Below, one piece after another: positions 11,411 to 22,736 of a stretch of DNA of 64,000 nucleotides. Under the pieces are notes generated by a model. It made no database searches. It saw only the letters and a program-made list of their open reading frames with translations, and was not told where the DNA came from. The position numbers were made by a program, and so were the translations under genes. How positions within the stretch are numbered: the first letter of the stretch is position 1; each line of letters begins with the position of its first letter. This stretch comes from Gigaspora margarita (Eukaryota; Glomeromycota; Glomeromycetes; Diversisporales; Gigasporaceae). Location: contig WTPW01000587.1 of the NCBI GenBank assembly GCA_009809945.1, positions 56,298 to 120,297 on the forward strand. The letters run 5' to 3'.

Positions 11411-11787
11411 GTCTATTAAACCAAGTTCTTGCGATCTGTTAGACGTATGAAGAGCATTAATTGGAATTTCACAAAAGGCTTTGTTTGCTTCTTTCTTTTT
11501 AATTGTTCCTTTTTTCTAAGCCCTTCTGTTTTCACAAAATTTCTTCTTGAAGAGACATAACCCCTTGGGAGCTGCTTTGTCCAGTTGACACCCTGAGCAC
11601 TAAATTAAAAGTTCATTATTTTCATTATTTCTAACCCAATGCTCAACTTCTAGAACTTTTTTTTTTAATTTTTTCTTAATTCTGCCTAACTCTATTTCTC
11701 CTCTATCATCACCGAACACAATCCATTCCAATTTCCTTTTGTCATTCGAGATAGGCAGTAGAGTAGGTTGGGTGGCCCAGCTGTTTT

Positions 11788-11790
11788 TAC

Positions 11791-11836
<46 letters not shown>

Positions 11837-11840
11837 TTAA
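11788..11840. repeat. (ATT)n microsatellite
   Basis: An uninterrupted run of ATT units of about 45 bases at the 5'-truncated end of the second LINE, followed by more AT-rich low-complexity sequence to about 12060. Confidence 0.95.
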
Positions 11841-13409
11841 TTATTTTTATTATTAATATTATTTTAACTTTTTTTTTTCGTACAGTATTTATTTATTTTT
11901 TTTATTTTTATATTTATTTTTTATTAAATTATTTACCCAGATACCGGTAGATCTAAATTAGATCTAGATTATGATCTGTAAAAATAGATAAGTATTTTTT
12001 TTTTGTTGGTTGTTTTATTTAATTGGTTGTTTTATTTAATTTTTTTTAACTTGAACTTTTTTCGTTAGAACACCAGGTAGGTGAGATTACAACTTTAAAG
12101 ATCTGTAAGATTAGGAGTTTGGTAGGGTAGGTTCTTATGTTTTTTGGTTTCTTCTTTTTATTCATTTTTTAGTAAATTAGTACTAATGTTTATATTCGGG
12201 TTTATATCTAATATATTTGTCATCCATTTGCATTTCCTGGAGTTTTCTTCGTCGTTGGTGTCGTCTAGTTTGGAGTTTCTATTGATGAAAATAAATGCGT
12301 GCACAAATTCGCACGCGTTCGGAATCTATGTTGGGCTGATCTGGAATTGATAAAAATAAATAAATGCGTGCACAAATTTTGTTTATTCCAGATCAGCCCG
12401 TAAAATTATTAAAAAAAAGCATGACATAATTTCAAATAGTGATGAACAACTTCGCTATAATGTATTGATTTATACAGGTAAATAATTAAATAAAATCAAA
12501 GTTTGTATTCTTAGTAGTAAAATGTTATGTTCTTGAAAAGTACTTTAAAATGTGCAAATAAAATTACCTGGATGATGATTGATTCAAGAAAACCAGCAGA
12601 TGATTGATTCAAGCAAACCAACTAATGAATGTCTTGAAACCTATTCTTATATACTTTTAAGATCATTGTCATGTACTGCAAATAGTCCTGTGTTCTTACA
12701 TGGTCTACTCATTAGAATTTAGATCTGAATAGGATCCAGAAAACTAAGGTCTTGGTGAATTATTTAAATGTTATAAATCTAAAATACAATAAAATTATTG
12801 TTTCGATAAAAAAGACCTTTACCCTCTGACAATATCATCATTTTAAATGCCATTTTCCCATGGTGTCTATAACAATAATAGAAATTTTACACACTTCAAT
12901 ATTATAACATTTTTTAACTCACATACCTGAGAGTAAGAACGTTTTATGGGAAGTAAGAAATGGCATCAATGAATTACCCCTTTTTTTCCTGGAATGCCCA
13001 CTTGCGAATTCAATAAATCTAATCTCTTGTCAGTCTTTACGGGACGTGCATAAAACCCTATGAAGAAGAAAAGCAATAGAGTTTGGTAAGTAAGAAGCTT
13101 AAGAATAGTTGTAATTGCACCATTAAAGATTTGAAATATATATATCTGTCGCCTTACTTATGGATGATCTTTTCTCCATTGTCAACGTTGTTCGGTGAGA
13201 CAAGCTTTACAAATTCCAGACATTTTTTGTAGAATATAACTTTTGTACCTATATAGATAGCGGCAAGATAATAAAATAATCCACAGAATCTCTGGAGTTG
13301 TCTGAGTTATGAGGTGAGCTTATTAATCAGAGTGTCAAATGACTGACTGTTTATCTAATACACCCGATATGAATTATTACATATGTACGTACGTACAGTA
13401 CATACGTAA

Positions 13410-13690
13410 CGTACCTCAAACTTTAATGGGTCCCTAATTTTCTTTCAGTTCTGGTTTTTCGAACAAGCAGACTACGCCACTCTTGATTGCCAATTAAATC
13501 ACACAATAAGATGTTCAAAAAGTTTTTTTAAAAATCGCAGTCTTAAAATTATGTAAAAAAAAAAAATAATAATTCTTGAAAAGTTTTAGCATAGCATAGC
13601 TCCTGTTAAACTTATATTGCTCTAACGATATGTTTTATCACTACCTGTTAATTTCAACTTTAGTCAAGTTTCAGAATCAGAAAACTTAGA
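13410..13690. repeat. Dispersed repeat, copy 1 (partner at 16955-17240)
   Basis: Diverged direct repeat. Shared landmarks in order: GTACCT(C/T)AAACTT, CCCTAATTT, AGTTCT, GC(A/G)GGCTACG-type block, AATTAAAT, and GCTCTAA(C/T)GATATGTTT. Roughly 250 bp long with small indels; no terminal repeats seen. Confidence 0.6.
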
Positions 13691-15244
13691 CAAGGCAGTT
13701 GCATTTTTTTATTTATTTATTTTTTTTTTTGTATAATTTATTATTGTTTTAAATGACGATTAAAAAACAAATTATGTTATGTACTTGTTAAATGTGAGAA
13801 AATTTTAACTTAAGGTTATTTGAATTATACCTCAGCATTAGGTAGTCAATTTATTTTTTTTTATTTTAAAAAAATAAATACAGCAATATTATACATACCC
13901 GCAATCTATGCTTCACTAAATGTTTATTCATCCACCTCAAACAATTTATATCACGAATTTCCTTTTGAATCCTTAAATTTTGTAAGTAGATATTATTTAA
14001 GTGATCTACTGTAACTGATAATTTTATCTCACTCATTCTTATCCAATTATTACGTGGTTGCTAACCTTCTATAAAGTCATTTTAATCTTTGTTGTATTAA
14101 GCATTATAACGTATTCTTGGTGGAATAATGCGTGTAACCGCGTATACACTCCAAATATTGCGCAAACGCTCAACCTACAGATAAATGTTAAGATCTCAGC
14201 GTAAACGCTAAAAATATAGCATAAATGTTCTAATTATAATGCAAGCATTCTGTAAATTTAAATTGTATGTAAGAGTATGTCTTCTCTATTGGTTGAGAAT
14301 AATATACGCTCTCTAAATTTATTCCTTAATAAACTCTAAATATCAGAACTCCATATTTTACTGCCAGATTCCCATGGTTTCTTTGACGTTGGCATAGGAT
14401 CATGACAGTAGTAAGCTCTCCCTTTCTTATGATGTTCACTCTATTTATCAGATTTATTAATTTCAAGTAAAATAGATAACACTAAGTTATTGCGTCACGT
14501 AGTCACTCAGACTACCTTGTATTCGTGGGGTTTTACTAACAAACTTAACTCGCTTGGCAAAACGATGACTGATGTGTCGTACAGGTATTATCACAAAAAT
14601 AAATAGATACTTCACACAGATAACAGTTTTTTCACTAACTCTTTTAAAAAAAATTCTCTTGAAATTGTTCAGAAAATTCTGAAATTATCTGATTTTTTTG
14701 TTTGGAAACTCGACTCCGTTCAAAACATTTTAAATGTTTATTGGATGTATGTGTTTTATACGTTTTTTTATACATTTTTTTTATGCATTTTTTATACAAT
14801 AATTTTTAATCAAGAATTTTCTATTTTTACATCCCGTACATACATCGTAATGAAAACAGTACTGTACAAACATAAACCCCTGTTCGGAAAATCGGTTCCA
14901 CTCAGAACAATTCCTGACAATTTTTGAACAAACATTTTTTATAGGGAAGAAGAATCACAAAGATATTCTAGCACACAAGCTCGTTAACATAAAGTTTTGC
15001 GAGCACAAAAGCTAAAGCTAAATGCTAGTTATTAAAAGCATGAAAGCTAGGTACTTCCCCTCAGGATCGATGCCTTATTATTACCACGTGCGTACCCAAT
15101 CACTAATCATATGGGTACCGAAAACCACGTGATATATTGTTATGCTTCTTTTTTTCATTCAATTTGGAAGGCATTAATAGTTGACATAAATCAACACATC
15201 CTTTTCTATAATTAATATACATCTGTAAGTACGTACGTCGTAGC

Positions 15245-15345
15245 CAGAGTTGCAGGTAAACTGGTGAAACTAATTATAATAGCCAATGAGCAACCCAGGT
15301 TTAAACTATGGTGAAATTTGAAATGAGTTTCACCTGCAACTATAG
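15245..15345. mobile_element. Short hairpin element (MITE-like), copy 1
   Basis: Inverted ends AGAGTTGCAGGT...AAACT and AGTTTCACCTGCAACTAT enclose about 65 bp, including TAATTATAATAGCCAATGAG. A second copy lies at 29700-29825 with the same ends and the same core. No target duplication could be assigned. Confidence 0.6.
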
Positions 15346-15935
15346 TCATAACTACCGATCTGGATAAAATTAATAGCTTGTGACACTATTCCACTAACGA
15401 TAATTAGCAAAAGATAATACATCAAAAGTGTATTCTATATAAATCTATGTAAAATTTTTATGTAAAGTTATACTTATAAAAACATTATAAACCCAATGTA
15501 TATTCCTATGCATAATTATCTAAAATTGCAAAATTTTAACTTAAATATTAACGATAGGATTATATTTTAAAGTTTAAATTGAGGTTTGAGGAAAGTTTTT
15601 AACATGCTGAACAGTTTACTTAGTACACCGAACCCTGATTATTTTAGTTACTTTTGAGAAATAACTAAAGTAAATTAAATTATTTTTATATAGATATAAT
15701 TAATACTTGCAAATGCTACATTCATATAAATAAAAATTCATAAACTTATAAAAAATGTAATTAATAATACAATTCCCAATTAAAACTTTAACATCGAATC
15801 CTAGTTTAATAATTAAGTCAACATTTTTTTTTTTGTAATTTAACATAATTTTATATATAAATATATATCGGTTTTATAAAGAAAAAATTAATATATATTT
15901 GGTTTTGTATAATTTAAATATAAATTTTTATAAAG

Positions 15936-16860
15936 TTAGATAAGAATTCTACAAAAAACAACTTTGTAATGTTTCATATTCACAGATTTGTTGTAATGTA
16001 TTAATGCCTTTTCTTCATCCTTTTCAATTCCGACTCCATGCTGATAACAATATCCAACCATGTGTGTTCCATTAACGTCACCCATTTCTGAAGATTTTTG
16101 ATAATAAATAAATGCCTTATGTTCATCCCTTTCAACTCCAATTCCATTTCGGTAACAATATCCAACATTATAAGTTCCATCAACGTTTCCCATATTTGCA
16201 GATTTTTGATAATAATTGAATGCTTTATGTTCATCCTTTTCAACTCCAATTCCTCTCTCATAACAAAATCCAATATTGCATATTCCATCAACACTTCCCA
16301 TTTCAGCAGATTTTTGATAATAAATAAATGCTTTATGTTCATCCTTTTCAACATCATTACCGTCTATATAACAGTTACCAAGATTGCACGTTCCAACGGC
16401 GTCACCCATTTCAGAAGATTTTTTTTATAATAAATGAATGCCTTATTTTCATCCTTTTCAACACCAATTCCTTCGTCATAACAATATCCAGCACCGCATA
16501 TTCCACTAGCATCATGCATCTCAGCGGATTTTTGATACTTTTTCAGTCCATTTACCAAGACGATAACAATTTGCAAGAATAATTTGAGTCATAAAATTGG
16601 ATTGATTTTCTAAGCACCACTTAATTACATTATATGGATTTTGCTTTTTTTTTGCTCAAACTTGATCAAATATGTTAAATAATTGTTCTGAATGTATGCC
16701 TTTCAATCTTTCATTATAATATAGATTATATAATTCTTTAATAATTTCACCAACAATACTCCGTGTGTTATTATCTTTTAAATATACTTGGTTAAAATTA
16801 TTGTCTATTTGGTTAATATCAGATGAACAGTTAGTTCTTTTAAAACCAAGAGATATTATT
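15936..16860 (-). pseudogene. Sel1-repeat protein pseudogene
   Basis: Minus-strand frame 15936-16409 encodes four Sel1-like repeats of 36 residues with the pattern GNVDGTYNVGYCYRNGIGVE then DEHKAFIYYQKSSEM. Another repeat (GYCYDEGIGVEKDENKAF) lies upstream in a different frame (16364-16576). The break is at a T8 run at 16417-16424, where other repeats have T5G, giving a net +2. Further upstream a second lesion joins GKWTE to KYQKSAEM. Before that is the linker seen in large Glomeromycotina Sel1/kinase proteins (NNFNQVYLKDNNT, ELYNLYYNERLKG, LFNIFDQV), broken by a TGA near 16655. Sel1 repeats are alpha-solenoid scaffolds. At least three lesions; no kinase domain is visible upstream. Confidence 0.85.
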
Positions 16861-16954
16861 TAATAAATAAGAAAAACCAAAAAACTGATTAACCAATTCA
16901 TTAAATGAGATCTACGTCATTTTCGAGTGATACAATTGTTTTATGTGTAACGTC

Positions 16955-17240
16955 GTATAGTACCTTAAACTTAATTGGGACCCTAATTTCTTCACCAGTT
17001 CTAGCCGTCTTGGCTTAAACAAAGCAGGCTACGTTACTCTACGTTTGCAATTAAATACACGGTCAGGTGTGACATATTTTGCAAAACAAAAGAATCGAGG
17101 GGGTTTTTTTTTTAAAAAAACCCCGCCTATTTATGTTCTAGCAAAAATACCTTAAAAAAATTTTCAATATGTCTTTATACTGCTCTAATGATATGTTTAA
17201 TTACTTTAATGTGCCGTTGTTTGATCGTTTCAAAATCTGA
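16955..17240. repeat. Dispersed repeat, copy 2 (partner at 13410-13690)
   Basis: Same ordered blocks as the copy at 13410, including GTACCTTAAACTTAATTGGG and GCTCTAATGATATGTTT. It lies immediately upstream of the Sel1 pseudogene start (minus strand). Confidence 0.6.
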
Positions 17241-17523
17241 TTTTTATGCGTCCAATTAGGAACTGGTATTGAAAATTCATAACCCCGTTTGAAAACACAC
17301 TTACACTTTACATATTAGAGTGTTTAATAAATTCTTCTATAGAAAGTTATAGCGATTCAAAAAAATTCAAATCAGTATAACTTTTGTCCTGTGAAAAAAT
17401 TTTATTTATTATATTCTGATTTTAATTAGGAATTTTAATAATATTCCTATTATATTCCAATTAGAGATTTTAAAAAAATATTATATAAATTTTGGTCACT
17501 ACAATTATTCCAAAGACAATTTA

Positions 17524-18080
17524 AGGTGGAAAAGGGTAATTTGGCGAAGTTAATATAACTAATAAAAAAACTTTTTTATTTTAATATTAAAAAAGTTTTT
17601 ATTTTTTGTATTAAACTTTATATATGATTTAGAATTATTTAATATAAAATTAGTAATATAACATCTTGTTTTAAAGTGACATTAAATGGANTATANATTG
17701 TATCAAAAAACTTAAATTTTAGGGAGGTAGGGGTAATTTGGCGAATTGATGGTATCTCGTGTGATCCAGCGGTCAGAATTGAATAATTTTTTATACCATT
17801 TGATTCGTCTCAATGAGATGAATCGAATAATACAAAGTTTATTCATTCTGATAACTGGGTCACAAAATATCATCGATCATATGTTGCACAATTGAGGGGA
17901 TTTTGACGAAGTGTAAACTTGGCAAATAATCGAAATATTTTGTGATCCAGTGATCAGAACCAGGCGAACTTGATACCATTCTATTCGTCTCATCGAGACG
18001 ATCGAATGGTATAAAAATTATTCGATTCTGAGCATTAGATCATGAGATATCAAAATTCGTCAAATTACCCCTTTCCACCT
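17524..18080. mobile_element. TA-flanked inverted-repeat element, 557 bp
   Basis: Ends are AGGTGGAAAAGGGTAATTTG and its inverse CAAATTACCCCTTTCCACCT, both flanked by TA. The TA flank suggests a Tc1/mariner-type target. A third copy of the terminal motif (GGGGTAATTTGGCGAA) sits inside near 17728. The interior holds two GTCTC palindromic units (17755-17875, 17940-18050) and no transposase. Confidence 0.75.
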
Positions 18081-18626
18081 TATATTTAAATTAGAAAACT
18101 TTAATAATATATTCCAGGAATACCACAGGTAGTAGTAATTCGAATTTAAATTTGTAAAATTAAATTGGAAATTTTATTATAATAAATATATTCCAGAATT
18201 ATCACGGAAGTAATCTGAATATAAATTTAAATTAAATTTGGAAACTTTTAGAATAAACATGGAAACTTTTAGAATAAACGACCTTATAGTTTATTTTATC
18301 GTAATTGCTAAATTTTTATATCATTTTATATGAATTTAAAATAACGCAATAGACTCATTATTATTATTTTATTAATTTATCAATTTTGCCCGATCAATTT
18401 TACCAAAAATGGTTAAGTTGTGTAATGAGTTTGTCATGTGGTGTAAGTAGCCTTTACTATAAACGGTTGGTAGTTCTACGGTAATTTGTGCTATGCTCGT
18501 GCATTTGATCATCGAAATTATTTCCTCGCAATATTCAAAAAAGGAATTTTTTATATACATGTTACTAATACATGTATTACTAATACATGTATGTACTTGT
18601 ACATGTACATGTACTAGTACTTAAGC

Positions 18627-18672
18627 GAAAGAAAGAAAGAAAGAAAGAAAGAAAAAAAAAAAAAAAAAAAAC
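18627..18672. repeat. (GAAA)n microsatellite
   Basis: Run of GAAA units followed by a poly(A) tract. Confidence 0.9.
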
Positions 18673-19189
18673 TTCAAACTTTAAAAAAGGGTCAGTATGT
18701 ATTGAACATGTATTTTTGTTGATTTTATGGACATTTCATCCTATATTTATTTATAGCATTGAGTGTTGTTATCTTTTTTTTATTTGTTTTTATCGGATTT
18801 TTTACTGGATTGATGAATTGATAATCACTGATCTTCAAAGAAATAGCGAGGAGCCGTAGCGAAGAATTTGAATGTATTTGTCCATTGCTGATCGTTTGAT
18901 TATCATCATACTGTACATGGTAAACCGGTTTCCACAGGGAGATCCCAAATTTATGTAAACAATCACTGATACATTATCGCCATATTAATTCCTACTTCGC
19001 GCCTGTTTATTTCTTATCCATCACAAGATCAGCTCACCGACAATCATATTTACCGACAAGTTCATTTCACCGAGTCTATTTCACTAAGGCCGTTCGAAGT
19101 TAATTTTTCGACTAACATCCCTTTGATGTCCCCCGGTAAAATGAACATTAACGTATAAAAAAGTAAAAATTAAAAAAATAAAAAAAAAT

Positions 19190-19320
19190 ACAAAATGCTA
19201 TATAACCGCGAAGGGGTGTATTTCGAATTTCAGGCTAAATTAAGCTTAATTCAGGCTGAAATTCGAAATAATTCTATGCGTTATTTCATGGTTATACGGC
19301 AAATATAAAATAAAAAAATA
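19190..19320. repeat. Palindromic repeat, copy 1 (partner at 55115-55215)
   Basis: Near-perfect palindrome centred on AATTAAGCTTAATT with arms containing TTCAGGCT, followed by GTTAT(A/T)(C/T)GGCAAATATAAAATA. The same order occurs at 55115-55215. Confidence 0.65.
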
Positions 19321-19540
19321 ATTAAAATTAAAATAATAATTTAAAATATACAGAACTTTCTTATATAACTCAGTGAAAATCATGAAAATTCTATTGCAAC
19401 TTTAAACTACATACAGTGGTCACCGAAATAGCAAATAATTTCAAAAAGATTTGTTTGCCCTAACTCTTGATGAAAATCTTGACAATAAAAATTCCAGTGA
19501 CAGAGGCATGACAAAAAAAACTAATATAATGTTTAAATTT

Positions 19541-19980
19541 GCCGAGTGAAGCGAGACCAAAACATAAAAATGTAAGGCTAGCTTAAAACTGCCGAGCGAA
19601 GCGAGACCAAAACATAAAAATGTAAGGTTAGCTTAAAACTGCCGAGCGAAGTGAGGCCAAAACATAAAAATGTAAGGTTAGCTTAAAACTGCCGAGCGAA
19701 GCGAGGCCAAAACATAAAAATGTAAGGTTAGCTTAAAACTGCCGAGCGAAGCGAGGCCAAAAACATTAAATGTAAGGCTAGATTAAACTGCCGAGCGAAA
19801 CGAGGCCAAAACATTAAATGTAAGGCTAGCTTAAACTGCCGAGCGAAGCTAGGCCAAAACATTAAATGTAAGGCTAGCTTAAACTGCTGAGCGAAGTGAG
19901 GCCAAAACATTAAATGTAAGGCTAGCTTAAACTGCTGAGCGAAGTGAGGCCAAAACATTAAATGTAAGGTTAGTTTAAAA
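19541..19980. repeat. Nine-copy minisatellite, 48-50 bp unit
   Basis: Units start at 19541, 19591, 19641, 19691, 19741, 19790, 19838, 19886 and 19934. Each begins GC(C/T)GAG(C/T)GAAG and contains TGTAAGG(C/T)TAG. The first four are 50 bp (CATAAAAATG); the later ones are 48-49 bp (CATTAAATG). Open frames across it are repeat artefacts. Confidence 0.95.
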
Positions 19981-22700
19981 CAAGCTCATTATACATATGT
20001 TTTATACTATGAATAGTCGATTTGGGTATAACACTAATCTGATTTTTAAACATCAGTTTAGTCAATTTAATAAATTTAAGTTGACTATAAACAATCTCGA
20101 CTGTGTCATATACCAATATACCATCTACAAATCTAATGATATTGGTTAAAATTTGACGGCGCAGCCGCCACATGATCATGTCTAGTTAATAATAATAATG
20201 ATGAAAATACGGTAAAATGATAAAAGTATTCAATATTATCATAATTTTCAAATTATAAGAATTACCAAAATTTCAGATATAAATCTACGATGCTTTATAT
20301 TTAATATTTTCAAAATTTCAAATTTTAATTCGTTAAAGTTGGTATATAATCCCAAAAAAGAAATGTGATTGGTAAGTATGGAGCTAATTCAAAATGTTTC
20401 CAAAAGTGTGCGTCATTTGCATAAATAAGAAAAGATTTAAGAGATGATTGATGTATAAAATATTAGATAATTTTGAGTGAATGTGCATCAAAATCAGAAA
20501 TAACCAATTCTATAAGATCTGAACAGTAAATTATAACATTTCATTGCTTAATTTATCAGATGAAAAACTTCTAGAGTTGGTCCCTACGTAAAAATTAATG
20601 AAATAATTGAAATTTAAACCTATAATTTTCAATTTTTTTAAGCACAATTTGCTTTTAGATAGTGAAGTGCATGCCTGGCATTTAAAAATGTTTTCTATGC
20701 TACCTGGTGAGATTTTTGAAGGATAATTTGTGAATTACCAATAACAGCATTTGTCAGCATTAATTGCTGGATCTTTGGTATAACATGACAACATTGTATA
20801 TAAATTTACGCTCATATTAGTCTTTCTCATATCTAAAGTTTTTGTTCGCTTCTTATATTACGTTAAATATTCATTTATTTATTTTATAAATGAGAATTTA
20901 CTACAAAATTATAATATATGTACTATATTAATAAATTGATTGTGTCTTCAGTTTCGAATATGTTTTAAGGATTGCTATTATTTTTCTACTCTAGTATTAT
21001 CTAAATCTCAAGGTTCATTGTATTAGTACGACTATTAAAATTGTTAAATTAATTTCGTATTGAATCGTAAGTATAGTATTTTTAATTACCTGTTACTTTT
21101 ATCTTCATGGATACAAGAAAAAAAATAATAGCACCTAATCAAATGTAATAAAATACGAAAGTTTTATTTTATTCAATTATAATGAGCATTCTCAGAGTTT
21201 TTCTAATTGATGGGTCAAAAATGTCGGAAATAAATTTTTATTTGCCGGAAAATATTTTAAGCAGATCAATTATATTTATCATTATATAATGGATATTTAA
21301 ATATCTGTCACAACTTGATACGTATTGTTGGACTCTCTCAATTCTGATCTTGTAAAAATCAATAATAACCTGTCAAATTTAAGAAATTAATACAAGATCC
21401 ATTTCTGATACTATATATAAATCTAATAACTTACATTTTTGTTTCCAATCAGATATCCTCGATTTTAAGAGGTTAACAATATCTAAATATTGAAGTTTTT
21501 GAGTCAAAAAGTCCAAAATTTGCTTAACATAATATTTCACTGCATTTGCTATACTTGTTTTCATTAAAAATTAACCTAATCTATTTTTAATCAGTGAAAT
21601 TAATTGCCCGAAACGTAGCGGAGAATGCAATGTCAATTGACAACACCATTCAAATTTCCGAACAAGGTGACGCTGCATACAGTATTTCTGCATATTATAA
21701 AAAAACCACTTATCAAATTTGGATGTCTATTATTTTAATTAATAATCAACAGAATTCGAAAATGCTGCATTGCATCGAGTATGAATGCGCATATAATGAG
21801 TGCTATTCTACATAAAAGAAACATTTCTATTATGTATAAATTATTGGTAAAAAAAATCAAACTCTCGACATGAATCAAATTCATTATTTACATAAAATTT
21901 AACATTGATATCTCGGATGGTACAGTACAAAAAATCACCATATATCAGATACTGCAATATATCAAAAGATAAGTTTTGTATAACGATAACATGGCTAATT
22001 GATCCAAAATAGCTGGGCTCGCTGATTGCTCTATTTATTTGTATTCTATATATAGTAAGTAATACAAATAGATAAGATAACATTCTACTTATCTCTTCTT
22101 ATCAACTTCAGATTAGCGGAAATTAAACAAAACTTTCCGCTTATTCATGATAATGCGGTAATCACATCAAATATAAACATTATTACATATACTGCTTATA
22201 TTATTATTAAAATGTTGTCAATTTAAGCTACTTGTATATGCAATCAAATTTTGGAGTTTAAGCAGTAACGTGATTTGACGCATAAGGAAATTACCCATCG
22301 CAAGACGCGGATCTGCCCGTGAATTTATAACTACAGTATATACAACCCAAACCACATAACGTGACTGCAAAACCCCTGATGGAGATATCAAACGCGTACA
22401 ACACTATGCACGTATTAAATTAAGAAATATAATTTTTCATAAAGAGAAATAATTATTATAAAAAATTACAGTGTACGGAATATTACTATATTGATTAATA
22501 ATTTGATCATGTTAATCTGAAAAAAAATAAACTTTAAATATTACTTAGAATATCCAGTATGCACATATAAAATTGAATGAAGAAATTGACAGTTAATTAT
22601 ATGTGTTATTGTAATTTACAAAGCACTCCTTTTTTTTTTTTTTTTAGTCATATATAGATTGATACTTATATAAATTTTTTAAATCGATACTTTGGTCGAA
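19981..22700. other. AT-rich intergenic stretch, no gene seen
   Basis: Open frames here are short, of skewed composition and without recognised motifs. Nothing beyond simple AT-rich sequence could be supported. Confidence 0.6.
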
Positions 22701-22736
22701 TCTCTTTTAATCTATTACTATACTAAAATATTATTA

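Larger units (their letters stand above)
9660..11770 (-). mobile_element. Second LINE, 5'-truncated, minus strand
   Basis: A related element whose 3' end is the T-run near 9660-9674 (poly(A) on the minus strand) followed by GGCAATCCTGCC. Going 5' on the minus strand it contains a basic C-terminal tail, a zinc-binding region, a split RNase H domain and, up to about 11770, the linker with CSGC-x10-C. There the similarity ends at an ATT microsatellite, consistent with the usual 5' truncation of LINE copies. Many ambiguous bases (10807-10860, 11166-11306) suggest a poorly resolved consensus. Confidence 0.8.
12060..15930. other. AT-rich intergenic stretch, no gene seen
   Basis: No frame with recognisable protein similarity. 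It holds a short inverted repeat (12333-12347 with 12385-12399, GGGCTGATCTGGAAT arms) next to a direct repeat of AAATGCGTGCACAAATT, a GTAC-rich palindromic patch at 13383-13415, a dispersed repeat copy (13410-13690) and a hairpin element (15245-15345). Confidence 0.7.

Noticed and set aside
19728..19958. Minus-strand frame with repeated MFWPHFAQQFKLALHL units
   Set aside because: It is a translation of the minisatellite; the frame is lost where unit length changes from 48 to 50 bp.
19970..20179. 69-codon minus-strand frame beside the minisatellite
   Set aside because: It overlaps the array edge and shows no motif I recognise; too short to support.
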